A stretch of 48,675 nucleotides of DNA from Candidatus Hydrogenedentota bacterium (GTDB taxonomy: Bacteria; Hydrogenedentota; Hydrogenedentia; Hydrogenedentales; CAILVY01). The stretch covers positions 1 through 48,675 of the forward strand of contig JAKQOG010000006.1 of assembly GCA_029565395.1 (NCBI GenBank), read 5' to 3'. How positions within the stretch are numbered: position 1 is the first letter of the stretch; each line of letters starts with the position of its first letter. Shown in pieces: positions 34,421-42,666 of the stretch. The translations under genes were made by a program, and so were the position numbers. Under the pieces are notes generated by a model. The model was not told where the DNA came from. It saw nothing but the letters and a program-made list of their open reading frames with translations, and ran no database searches.

Positions 34421-35944
34421 ATGGACCAGGAAACCAACCGCAATAGGGATTATGTGCGCATACGATTCTATGTGATCGCCGCCGTATTGGGATGGAGTGG
34501 CATTCTCGGCGGCTCGTTTCTATGGAACGTCTATCAAGGAAAACAGGAAATCCTCTCCATGGCACGGATACAGGCGCAGGTGGCGCACCAACGCGACGTC
34601 ATCTATCGGCGATGGAACGCGGAATCCGGCGGCATATACGCCCCCGTCTCTCAAAAAATCACCCCCAATCCCTATCTGAAAATACCCAACCGCGATATTA
34701 CCGACCAGACCGGCAGACCCTTGACGCTTGTGAATCCCGCCTATATGACCCGACAGGCCCATGAACTCGCCGAAAGCGCCTATGGCATCCATGGCCATAT
34801 TACCAGCCTGAACCCCATCCGAAAGGAAAATGCCCCGGATCCATGGGAGACCAACGCCCTAAGGGCCTTTGAAAAGGGACAGAAGGAAGTCAGTGCGGTC
34901 GAAACCATGGGAAACGCCCAGTACATGCGCCTTATGCGTCCGCTCATGGTCGAAGATAGTTGTTTGAAATGCCATGCCAGCCAGGGATACAAGATCGGCG
35001 ATGTCCGCGGAGGCATTAGCGTCGCCGTCCCCATGGAACCCCTGTGGACCCTGGAAAAGGCGCGGAAAATAAGACTCGCCGGGGGACACACCGTGATTTG
35101 GCTGGCCGGTATGATCGGCATACTGGCCGGCGCAATACGATTGCGCGCGCAGATTCGACACAAAAAAAAAGCGGAAGATCAGGTACGCGAATCCGAAGCC
35201 CAGCTTCGTGTCGTTAACCAACAACTCGAAGAAGCCAAGGACCTGCTCGAAGAACACAACCGCCTCCTTGAAGAGCGCGTACGCGAACGCACCAAGGAAC
35301 TCCACGATTCACGCCTGGAGATTGTGCGCCGTCTCGCACGCGCCGCTGAATTCCGCGATACCGACACCGGCCTGCACATCACCCGCATGAGCCTGTATTG
35401 CGAAGCATTGGGACGCGCCGCCGGCCTAAACGAGATGGAATGTGATCTCCTGCTGAATTCCAGCGCATTGCACGATATCGGAAAGATCGGAATTCCCGAC
35501 CGCATTCTGCTTAAACATGGACGCTTTGAGCCGGACGAAGCAAAGGTTATCAAGCGTCATGTCGAAATGGGCGGCGAAATTCTTGCCCAGAGCGCCTCTG
35601 AACTCGTCCAGTGGGCCGAAGTCATCACGCGCGCACACCATGAAAAATGGGATGGCACTGGATATCCTGCAGGATTGAAAGGGGAGGAGATACCGCTGAT
35701 AGGCCGTATCGCAACCCTCTGCGACGTGTTTGACGCCCTTACTTCACAGCGCCCCTACAAGAAGGCGTGGTCCGTCGAAGAAGCCATCGCAGAGATTGAG
35801 CGGGGGAGAGGCATTCACTTCGATCCCCAGTTGGTTGACCTTTTCAAACAGGCTCTGCCGAAGATCCTGAAAATCCGCGATACCTACAATGAAACCGTTG
35901 AAGAGGGAGAACACCAGGGGGAAAATTCCCCTGTCCAAGAATAG
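34421..35944 (+). CDS. DUF3365 haem-type sensor fused to an HD-GYP phosphodiesterase
   Basis: A 507-residue two-helix inner-membrane signalling protein. Between the membrane helices (about 10-32 and 215-238) lies a periplasmic DUF3365/Tll0287-like domain with CLKCH (Cys181, Cys184, His185), a c-type haem attachment motif. After a coiled coil (about 250-300) comes an HD-GYP domain: LHDIGKIGIPD (His351-Asp352), then HHEKWDGTGYP, and LCDVFDALTS. HD-GYP enzymes hydrolyse cyclic di-GMP, so haem redox or gas sensing may control the second messenger. All the HD, HHExxDGxGYP motifs are intact. The start at 34421 follows AAGGGAG by about 10 nt; an upstream extended -10 fits it. Confidence 0.9.
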   Translation: MDQETNRNRDYVRIRFYVIAAVLGWSGILGGSFLWNVYQGKQEILSMARIQAQVAHQRDVIYRRWNAESGGIYAPVSQKITPNPYLKIPNRDITDQTGRPLTLVNPAYMTRQAHELAESAYGIHGHITSLNPIRKENAPDPWETNALRAFEKGQKEVSAVETMGNAQYMRLMRPLMVEDSCLKCHASQGYKIGDVRGGISVAVPMEPLWTLEKARKIRLAGGHTVIWLAGMIGILAGAIRLRAQIRHKKKAEDQVRESEAQLRVVNQQLEEAKDLLEEHNRLLEERVRERTKELHDSRLEIVRRLARAAEFRDTDTGLHITRMSLYCEALGRAAGLNEMECDLLLNSSALHDIGKIGIPDRILLKHGRFEPDEAKVIKRHVEMGGEILAQSASELVQWAEVITRAHHEKWDGTGYPAGLKGEEIPLIGRIATLCDVFDALTSQRPYKKAWSVEEAIAEIERGRGIHFDPQLVDLFKQALPKILKIRDTYNETVEEGEHQGENSPVQE

Positions 35945-36009
35945 CGAATACGGCGCGCACAGAATCGGCAATTGGATGTATTGAATTGAAACACGAAAGG
36001 GACCGGGTT

Positions 36010-36312
36010 ATGGTTGAATGCACACAATGCGGGAACAAGTTGGCGGGCGAAAGCTCCGTGGCATCGATTTCCGGCAGTATTTCCGGCGATGAATGCACCG
36101 AATCCTATTATTTTTGTGCGCAATGCGGTCTGTATACGGTCGTTATCTTCTGGGATTGCTTCTTGGGAGAGGAAACATCGTCCACGCGCGGCCCCATTTC
36201 AAAAGAGGAGGGACTCCGAAAAATTGAATTGATCCGCCAGTGTGAAGAATCCTGGAACAAAAAATGCCGCTGCAAAACGCATTGTGAATATTTTGATAAC
36301 ATGCTGGATTAA
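36010..36312 (+). CDS. small zinc-ribbon-like protein
   Basis: A 100-residue soluble protein starting MVECTQCGNKLAGESS, with CTQC and CAQCG pairs (first ribbon, residues about 4-40) and a terminal CRCKTHC cluster. No named family is evident; it looks like a small metal-binding adaptor. GAAAGGGACC precedes the ATG, and the next gene starts 13 nt after its stop, so the two form an operon. Confidence 0.65.
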   Translation: MVECTQCGNKLAGESSVASISGSISGDECTESYYFCAQCGLYTVVIFWDCFLGEETSSTRGPISKEEGLRKIELIRQCEESWNKKCRCKTHCEYFDNMLD

Positions 36313-36325
36313 AAAGGGAGACGCC

Positions 36326-36988
36326 ATGACATTTTTTACTATGCTGTATAAGAACGGACTGTGGTTAGCGCCGCCGGTTTTTTTTCTTGCGATCGTTTTG
36401 CTTCCTCTGGTTATTTTCAGTCTTGTAAGAATGATGAAAAAAGCGGAGCTTGTACGCCTCCCGCTGGTTGAACAGCAGGAAGTGGAATTCAACGAAGCCG
36501 GCACGGTCGTCCTGTGGGGGGAAGGCCCGCAACTGACCACGCGGTTTGCCTGGCTAAAATATAGACTGACGGATAGGACGGGAGCATCCGTACCCGGACG
36601 GATCACCCTGCCGGTTAAAAGTTCGGGTTTTACGCGGGTGAAAAGAACCATGCGGCTGTTCCACATTCCACAACCGGGAAAATACTTGCTGTATGTAGAC
36701 CGGCTCGGAGAAGCAGATCCGAGGAATGCCAAATGTCAACTGGTGTTTACGAAACCGTTTTTTGGGAAAGTGGTTCTGCATATTCTCGGCATTCTCGCCT
36801 CGTCGTTTCTTTTGATTGGCAGCCTTGTCCTATTCCTGCTGAGGCTTCTGCATGCAAGCCCGGAATTGGAAGCCGGCGCGGTGGTTTCTTCCTCGGCGAT
36901 AATTACTGCCGCTGGCATCATTGCCATTATTATCGCTGCCATTGTACTTGTAGTATGGACCAACCAACGTCAAAAGAATGGCGTATGA
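36326..36988 (+). CDS. membrane protein of unknown function
   Basis: A 220-residue protein with an N-terminal membrane helix (LWLAPPVFFLAIVLLPLVIF), a soluble beta-rich middle (VEFNEAGTVVLWGEGPQLTT; LYVDRLGEADPRN), and two hydrophobic helices near the C-terminus (IGSLVLFLLRL; AIIIAAIVLVVW). I recognise no family; the middle resembles a small extracytoplasmic beta domain. AAAAAGGGAG lies 5 nt before the ATG, and the gene follows the zinc-ribbon gene by 13 nt, so they are likely partners. The next gene is 60 nt away. Confidence 0.6.
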   Translation: MTFFTMLYKNGLWLAPPVFFLAIVLLPLVIFSLVRMMKKAELVRLPLVEQQEVEFNEAGTVVLWGEGPQLTTRFAWLKYRLTDRTGASVPGRITLPVKSSGFTRVKRTMRLFHIPQPGKYLLYVDRLGEADPRNAKCQLVFTKPFFGKVVLHILGILASSFLLIGSLVLFLLRLLHASPELEAGAVVSSSAIITAAGIIAIIIAAIVLVVWTNQRQKNGV

Positions 36989-37048
36989 AATATTCGATCC
37001 AGGATTTCGTTACTCGCAGGAAACATACGATTAATTTCAGGGTATAAC

Positions 37049-37744
37049 ATGATACGCAAAACACGGATACTTGGATTTCTATTTCTCGTCATGACAGTTG
37101 CATGTGAAAAATCACCTGATCGATTAAATGAGACCGTTGTTCTTGTGCATGGAATGGGACGCACAAGAGTTTCAATGTCGCTCCTTAAAACACGCCTCGA
37201 AAAGGCAAGATATACTGTTGTAAATTTCCCGTATTCGCCGCATAATGAGTCGCTTGATACAATCACTGATAACTTGCAAAAATTCGTCCAAGATAATGTG
37301 CAAACAAAACAATATCACCTTATTGGCCATTCACTAGGGAATATTATTATCCGTAATGCATTCAAACACAGCCTAAAGCCTGGTCTTGGCAGGATTGTGA
37401 TGTTAGCCCCCCCAAACAATCCAGCATATTTAGCAGGACTCTTGAAAGAAAACCGCTTGTATAGGTGGTTCTCGGGTGATAGCGGGCAAAAACTTTCCTC
37501 CCCTGAATTTTACGCAACATTGCCAGTACCAACGGTCGAGTTTGGCGTTATCGCTGGAGATCGTGGACAAAAACTCACTTTCGAAGAACCAAACGATGGT
37601 ATTGTCACAGTTGAAAGTACGAAACTTTGTGGTATGAAAGATTGGATACTCCTTCATCATACCCATACCTTCATGATGAATAGTGGCGATACCGCAGAAC
37701 AATGTGTACACTTCCTGCAAACAGGTAATTTCATTAAAAAATAA
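37049..37744 (+). CDS. lipase/esterase-like alpha/beta hydrolase, probable lipoprotein
   Basis: A 231-residue alpha/beta hydrolase. After an N-terminal hydrophobic stretch with VMTVACEK, a lipobox-like site with a Cys (the -3 Thr is atypical), comes VVLVHGMGRT (oxyanion region), then LIGHSLGN with Ser95 as nucleophile, an Asp in NDGIVTVES and a His in HHTHTFMM. These complete a classical Ser-Asp-His triad in the order of class 3-like lipases and PGAP1-type esterases. It should act on ester bonds of lipids or acylated compounds on the outer face of a membrane. The gene is AT-richer than its neighbours, which may point to acquisition. The ribosome site is weak. The 60-nt gap before it makes operon membership uncertain. 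Confidence 0.75.
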   Translation: MIRKTRILGFLFLVMTVACEKSPDRLNETVVLVHGMGRTRVSMSLLKTRLEKARYTVVNFPYSPHNESLDTITDNLQKFVQDNVQTKQYHLIGHSLGNIIIRNAFKHSLKPGLGRIVMLAPPNNPAYLAGLLKENRLYRWFSGDSGQKLSSPEFYATLPVPTVEFGVIAGDRGQKLTFEEPNDGIVTVESTKLCGMKDWILLHHTHTFMMNSGDTAEQCVHFLQTGNFIKK

Positions 37745-37779
37745 ACATGAAGTTAACCAAAAATTTTTAAAGGAATGGA

Positions 37780-39948
37780 ATGCGAGTCAACGTGGTGAGG
37801 AAACACTTAGTAATGGAGTGTGGAAAAATCCAAAACAAAAGGTATACTGCATTTTTGTTTATGTGCAGATATTTTTCCCGTGCTTACTTTACATTCCTGG
37901 CAATCGCCTGTCTTTCACCAGAAATGGCGTTTGCCGATTCTACCCCCCAAAAAGATTTAATAGTAAATGGGGATTTCGAAAAATGGAGTTCGGACAGCCC
38001 CGATAACTGGACCGTCACGCCTGCTGGCCGCGTGAACCGGGCAGAAACTGGCTACCGGGGCGCTTTTGCATGTGAGGTGCTGGTGGATGGCAAGGAATCC
38101 ATTACCCTCGAACAGGAAATCAGATCGGATTTCCTCAAACCAGATCAACAATTGATCCTGCAATGTGCAATTAAAAGCACCACCCAGGGGGGGACCACGC
38201 TCAGTGTTAAATTCCCTGAGCAGCCGGATGTGCAACCTCTTCAAGTGCAAAGTATCTCAAACGCGATCTGGCAACGGATGCGCTTGCCTTTCACGGTGCC
38301 CAAATCCGCTGTGCCGGGGAGGGTTTTGATCAGCATTTCCGCCCGCAACGCCAAAGAGGGGCCTTTGCTTGTGGATGCAGTTTCCCTTGAACCGTGTATC
38401 CCATGGCGCAGTTCATTATACCCGGAATCCTGGACGCCCCCAGCGCCTGGCACTATAGAAAACGCGTTGCATGATTTTTCCTATGCGGGATATAAGAATG
38501 GCATTGAACCGCCAAACACCTTCCTACAGTTAAAACAATTCAATGTAGTGGATGCATTCAAAGCGGATCCCAACGGCAAAAACGATTCAACGGATGCCAT
38601 ACAAAAAGCGATTGATGCTGCCGCAGCAGTGAATGGCGGAAATGTCTTTCTTCCTAAAGGCACATACCGCTGTAATGGTCCCTTGTTTATTAAAACATCG
38701 AATACCGTAATCTCCGGCGCAGGACCGGAAAAAACCCGGATCATCTTCACCAGCCGCGATGCGGACCTATTCCAGCGCGAAATTCATCAGCAAGTATTAT
38801 TTTGTGGGGGGGAGTGGCCAGATTCCGGGATTCCCCTGGCCGCGGATGTTCCAGAATATTCCACCACCATTTCTGTGGAAGATCCCGGTTCCTTAAAACC
38901 AGGCGGCGATGTAGCGATTGGTTGGAAAATTACGGACGATTTTGTGAATGAGCACGGCATGCAGGGTGTCTGGCAAGAATTCAACGGGAAATGGCAGCCT
39001 TTCTTTCAGCGCACGGTGGTCTCAATAGACAAGAATGCCTCGCCGGCGCGGAGTACCATCGATGTTCCGATGCGCTATCCTGCGAAACAACGCGATAGTG
39101 CAAGTCTCATCGTGATCCCGAATTATCTGGAGGGATGTGGCCTGCAGGATCTTTCCATATCCGATGCCCATCCCGAAGGCAAGCAATGGAGCGATGTGCG
39201 TTTTTCTATTGTCGGGATGTATCGTGCAAAGGACTGCTGGATGCGCAATGTTAACTCGTTTGCCTCTGGCGCGGATGGAGAGTGCCACCTGCAAAATAAT
39301 GGTTTCCGGATTGAAAACTGCAAACGGGTCACCATCGAAAACTGTTCTCTCGCCAATCCGCAGAATCGCGGCCCGGTGGGAGGCGGCTATCTGTTTGAAA
39401 TAGTGGCCAGTTCTGAGGTTCTTGTAAAAGACTGCACAGGTACAAATGGCCGCCACAACTTCATCCAAAATTGGGGCTTTGGAACGTCTGGGTGCGTCTT
39501 TCTCCGATGCCACAGTACTGGCAGCCGGACCTTTCCCGATCAAAATACGGAACCCGATCATAAGGGATGGGCGGCCTGTTCAGAATTCCATCACTCCCTT
39601 GCCATGGTCTGCCTGGTGGATTCCTGCGTGCTGGACGACGGTTGGCTCGCCGGAAATCGCGGACAATGGAGCAAAGGGGCCGGCCACACCTCCACCGGCT
39701 GCGTCTTCTGGAACTGCTCCGGTAAAGGGACTATTTACTCCTGGCAATACGGAACCGGCTACGTCCTGGGCACTACAGGCCTCTCCATTATGACCACCGT
39801 CAGCGACGCCGTAGCCAATGACCTCAATAAAGGAACCGCCCCCGAAGACATCACCCAAGGCGAAGAACTCGGAAAATTTCTAAAGCCGCCTTCATTGTAT
39901 ATGGATCAATTGATGAGTAGAAATAATAATGCCAAAATGACAGATTGA
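37780..39948 (+). CDS. secreted pectate-lyase-fold (right-handed beta-helix) protein
   Basis: A 722-residue protein. A hydrophobic signal sits rather deep (FTFLAIACLSPEMAFA, about 37-52). A carbohydrate-binding-like beta-sandwich follows (about 60-205; LIVNGDFEKW and LLVDAVSLEP are typical ends of CBM-like modules). Then comes a Pectate_lyase_3-type helix: VDAFKADPNGKNDSTDAIQK and GGNVFLPKGTYRCNGPL are the usual first turns, continuing with RIENCKRVTIENC and NGRHNFIQNWG. Such proteins cut or bind uronate-containing polymers; no catalytic residues can be fixed. The start at 37780 follows AAAGGA by about 7 nt; AUGs nearer the signal exist. Alternatively this is a phage-tailspike-like helix. Confidence 0.78.
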   Translation: MRVNVVRKHLVMECGKIQNKRYTAFLFMCRYFSRAYFTFLAIACLSPEMAFADSTPQKDLIVNGDFEKWSSDSPDNWTVTPAGRVNRAETGYRGAFACEVLVDGKESITLEQEIRSDFLKPDQQLILQCAIKSTTQGGTTLSVKFPEQPDVQPLQVQSISNAIWQRMRLPFTVPKSAVPGRVLISISARNAKEGPLLVDAVSLEPCIPWRSSLYPESWTPPAPGTIENALHDFSYAGYKNGIEPPNTFLQLKQFNVVDAFKADPNGKNDSTDAIQKAIDAAAAVNGGNVFLPKGTYRCNGPLFIKTSNTVISGAGPEKTRIIFTSRDADLFQREIHQQVLFCGGEWPDSGIPLAADVPEYSTTISVEDPGSLKPGGDVAIGWKITDDFVNEHGMQGVWQEFNGKWQPFFQRTVVSIDKNASPARSTIDVPMRYPAKQRDSASLIVIPNYLEGCGLQDLSISDAHPEGKQWSDVRFSIVGMYRAKDCWMRNVNSFASGADGECHLQNNGFRIENCKRVTIENCSLANPQNRGPVGGGYLFEIVASSEVLVKDCTGTNGRHNFIQNWGFGTSGCVFLRCHSTGSRTFPDQNTEPDHKGWAACSEFHHSLAMVCLVDSCVLDDGWLAGNRGQWSKGAGHTSTGCVFWNCSGKGTIYSWQYGTGYVLGTTGLSIMTTVSDAVANDLNKGTAPEDITQGEELGKFLKPPSLYMDQLMSRNNNAKMTD

Positions 39949-39986
39949 TTGTTAATTTTCCTGTAGTTTCAGAAATAATGGAAATC

Positions 39987-39995
39987 TGCTACAAT
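39987..39995 (+). promoter_or_regulatory. extended -10 promoter for the PIN toxin-antitoxin pair
   Basis: TGCTACAAT stands 20 nt before the PIN toxin start, giving an extended -10 with a near-consensus hexamer. The -35 is poor. Confidence 0.4.
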
Positions 39996-40014
39996 TCTGT
40001 CAGGTTTATTCTAC

Positions 40015-40467
40015 ATGCGAAAACAAAAGATTTATATTGACACTTCTGTTATCGGCGGATGTTTGGACGAAGAGTTTTCGTCTGAAAGTACTTCATTATT
40101 TGAATTAGCACGAAAGGGAGACATTCTATTCGTTATTTCAGATGTCGTTTTGGAAGAGCTGGATAGAGCGCCAGTCGATGTTCAAGTGCTATTTTCTAAT
40201 TTACCGAAGCATGCATACGAGATAGTTGAGAGTTCCTATGAGTCCGAAACATTACGGGACATTTATCTAGATGCCGAAATTGTGGGAAGTGCTTCCCGAA
40301 ATGATGCTCACCATGTCGCCATAGCGTCGGTTGAACGTGTGGATATGATAGTAAGTTGGAATTTTAAACATATTGTTCATCTCGATAAAATACGAGGCTT
40401 CAATGCAGTTAATCTTCAACAGGGATATCCTTTAATTGAGATTCGTTCTCCTAGGGAGATTGTTTAA
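40015..40467 (+). CDS. PIN-domain toxin
   Basis: A 150-residue PIN-domain protein: KIYIDTSVIGG at the start supplies the first acidic residue, VVLEELDRAP the second, and ASRNDAHHVAIASVERVD and VSWNFKHIVHL complete the usual acidic pocket. PIN toxins are metal-dependent RNases that cut tRNA, rRNA or mRNA. It has no recognisable signal. A gene for a small 63-residue protein starts 2 nt after its stop, giving a toxin-first order. The pair is AT-rich against its surroundings, as is common for recently acquired modules. It has its own extended -10. Confidence 0.85.
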   Translation: MRKQKIYIDTSVIGGCLDEEFSSESTSLFELARKGDILFVISDVVLEELDRAPVDVQVLFSNLPKHAYEIVESSYESETLRDIYLDAEIVGSASRNDAHHVAIASVERVDMIVSWNFKHIVHLDKIRGFNAVNLQQGYPLIEIRSPREIV

Positions 40468-40469
40468 CT

Positions 40470-40661
40470 ATGAAAAATCAAAAATCATTCGATTGTGTTG
40501 AAATGAAAAACCGCATACAAGAAGATCTTTTAACGGAATGCGAAGGACTGACTCCAGAAGAAGAGCGTCAAAAACGCATTCAAAAACTCTCAAGTTCCGA
40601 TTCTCCCGCAGCTAAAATCTGGCAATCAGCGTGTAAGCGTTCGGTTGTGCTTTCGAAGTAA
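40470..40661 (+). CDS. probable antitoxin partner of the PIN toxin
   Basis: A 63-residue hydrophilic protein with helical, charged sequence (CVEMKNRIQEDLLTECEGL, then EEERQKRIQKL). It resembles the short antitoxins that follow certain PIN toxins (KxRxQxDLLxEYEGxTPEE-like pattern). It starts 2 nt after the toxin stop, so translation is likely coupled. Antitoxin role is inferred from size, spacing and neighbour; DNA binding is not visible in the sequence. Confidence 0.7.
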   Translation: MKNQKSFDCVEMKNRIQEDLLTECEGLTPEEERQKRIQKLSSSDSPAAKIWQSACKRSVVLSK

Positions 40662-41157
40662 TAGACGATTCTTTCAGAATTCTTGGAATAATTTTGAATA
40701 CTATGGTGTGTTACACCCGATGCCGCTTCATGGCATCCGTGAATACTTTGCGTATCTTCTTCAACAATTTTCCCGGAGTTTCAGTACGAGGCCATACGCC
40801 GTAGGTTTGTTCAAATACAGTGAAATCTTGTTTTATAGTAGGGCAGGGGGATGAAGCCACGTTCTCCTTGCCATTTTTCGCATCACTTTTCATAAACTCG
40901 AAGCCATCCCAAAACCTCGTGAGATACAGGATACAACATTATATCAACACCTCATGCGCATAATACCGTCATTCCCGCGACCTGTCCTCCGAAGCACTCA
41001 GCGCGAAGGAGGAAGGCGGGAATCCAGGATTCAGAGTTTTTTCTTCAGATGGTTGTTTATAAAAATGATAGAACTGATGCACATGCGCATCTTGCCATTA
41101 CGTGCGATGTAATAGTATAAATCACTGACCACATTACAATTTTGGAGAAAACTACAA
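40662..41157. other. 496-nt intergenic region
   Basis: No supported gene. It contains a small hairpin (GATGCC 40719-40724 with GGCATC 40732-40737) and the dispersed-type hairpin listed separately at 40971-41023. A 60-codon minus-strand frame (40711-40893) has no ribosome site or recognisable motif and I do not call it. Confidence 0.5.
40971..41023. repeat. imperfect hairpin (ATTCCCGC ... GCGGGAAT)
   Basis: ATTCCCGC (40971-40978) pairs with GCGGGAAT (41016-41023), and inner CCTCC/GGAGG arms continue the stem. The sequence around it (GTCATTCCCGCG with GCGGGAATCCAG) is of a kind often found as a dispersed non-coding repeat in environmental genomes. It ends 135 nt before the next gene. Confidence 0.6.
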
Positions 41158-42666
41158 ATGAAACGGCGCGACTTCCTAAAAGCGACCATGGCGGGAGGAT
41201 CTGCAGGCTGGATAATGCCAGGGCAAGAATGTCTTGCTAAAGATAACAGTGACGGCATGCTGCATGATTACAACGCTCCCGCCATCTTGAAATCCTACAC
41301 ATCAGAAGACCATCGCCGCCGCCTCGAAAATATCCGCTTCTGTGAGCGCGCCAACCGCTCCTGTATGCGGAAGCATCTGATTACCAGCTACCTCCCCGCC
41401 CAGGCCACCTACAATCTCGGCGAATACCCCTCAAAAGAACGCTGGGCCCCCAACGACTACGATGAACAGGAACTGGACCGGCTCAAAGACCACGGCATTC
41501 AAATCATCCAAGTCTTTGATGATTGGAATGATTCCCTCCGGCTCTTTGGCGGTGACAAGCTCAGCGCGGTCAATCCCGAAGGATTCCGCCGGTTTGTGGA
41601 GATGGTTCACCGCCGGCGCATGAAAATCATCCTGTATGTCTCCTGTGGTTTTCTCCAACGGACCGACCCCGACTTCCGCCAGGAATGGTCCCGTGAAGGG
41701 GATTTCCTGGTTTTGGGCTATTGGAATATGGCCCGATGTTCTCCCTCAAGCCCTGGATGGCGCGCCTATTTCTTACCCAAACTCCTAAACGTGATGGAGG
41801 AGTATGGCGCGGACGGTATCTACAACGATTGTGGTTATCTCGCCAACAAGCATCACGGAAGAAAAGCCCCTACCAACGACGAAGTGGATGCATTTCCCGA
41901 AGCCGACGACTATGATGGAGCGTTTACGGACCTGTTGGCCCTTATATATGCTGAGGTAAAACGCCGTGGCGGGATCTACAAGCTCCACGTGAATGCCGCC
42001 GAACAACCCATGACCCACGGCCTGCGCGTCTACGATTATCTCTGGGTAGGGGAGGGGGTAGGCAATCTGGATGCCATGCGCGAAACCGTTAAAGACTACC
42101 CGCCGTATGTCGTCCCGTGTCCTGACATGACCTTCGCAAAAACCAACGACCCCAATGAACCCTTCCTTCACGCCATACCCTATATGCAATTCCCGGTGCT
42201 CCAGGCCGGCCGGCCCTTCACCGGCGCGCGCGCCATGATCCCCGGCATTGCCTACAATCAAGATCCCAAGGACTTCTGGATGCGCATCTGCCGCGAAGCA
42301 TGGGAACACTACAACGCCCATCCCGAAGGTCCTCATGCCTATGGCGCTTGGGATGCCATCCCTGGGCGCGCCGAAACACGCCCCACCCACCGCCAATGGC
42401 TTAAGCAGTATCTTCCGCTATCGGAAGAAGGCACATGGGCCTGGCTCGATATCAAAGACTCTGATTTATTTGAAGCTCCATTGCCATCCAATGTGGTTGC
42501 TTCCTTCTTTGCGAATAGGCAAATCCATCTTGTATTGGCCAACTACAGCCAAACCCCAGTAACCATCACCACGAATAGTCCTGGCGTTTCTGTTTCAACC
42601 CCAGACAATCCTCCCACAAAACAATGGACAATCAACGCACGAACGCTGGAAATAGTAAAACTCTAA
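41158..42666 (+). CDS. Tat-exported TIM-barrel protein, glycosidase-like
   Basis: A 502-residue protein starting MKRRDFLKATMAGG, a strong twin-arginine motif (RRDFLK), so it is exported folded. The barrel has IQVFDDWNDS, KIILYVSCGF, GADGIYNDCGY (acidic residue at a strand end), KLHVNAAEQP and a C-terminal beta-sandwich (VNLVLANYSQ-like at 460). The pattern resembles GH-type barrels of the DUF6259/GH29-like kind, but no family is certain and the nucleophile cannot be named with confidence. It stops directly at the start of the next gene (TAA then ATG with no gap), so both are made together. A short hairpin and AT-rich tract lie upstream; no promoter is clear. Confidence 0.7.
   Translation: MKRRDFLKATMAGGSAGWIMPGQECLAKDNSDGMLHDYNAPAILKSYTSEDHRRRLENIRFCERANRSCMRKHLITSYLPAQATYNLGEYPSKERWAPNDYDEQELDRLKDHGIQIIQVFDDWNDSLRLFGGDKLSAVNPEGFRRFVEMVHRRRMKIILYVSCGFLQRTDPDFRQEWSREGDFLVLGYWNMARCSPSSPGWRAYFLPKLLNVMEEYGADGIYNDCGYLANKHHGRKAPTNDEVDAFPEADDYDGAFTDLLALIYAEVKRRGGIYKLHVNAAEQPMTHGLRVYDYLWVGEGVGNLDAMRETVKDYPPYVVPCPDMTFAKTNDPNEPFLHAIPYMQFPVLQAGRPFTGARAMIPGIAYNQDPKDFWMRICREAWEHYNAHPEGPHAYGAWDAIPGRAETRPTHRQWLKQYLPLSEEGTWAWLDIKDSDLFEAPLPSNVVASFFANRQIHLVLANYSQTPVTITTNSPGVSVSTPDNPPTKQWTINARTLEIVKL

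Noticed and set aside
40711..40893. 60-codon minus-strand frame in the intergenic region
   Set aside because: No ribosome site, motif or coupling to a neighbour; could be chance.
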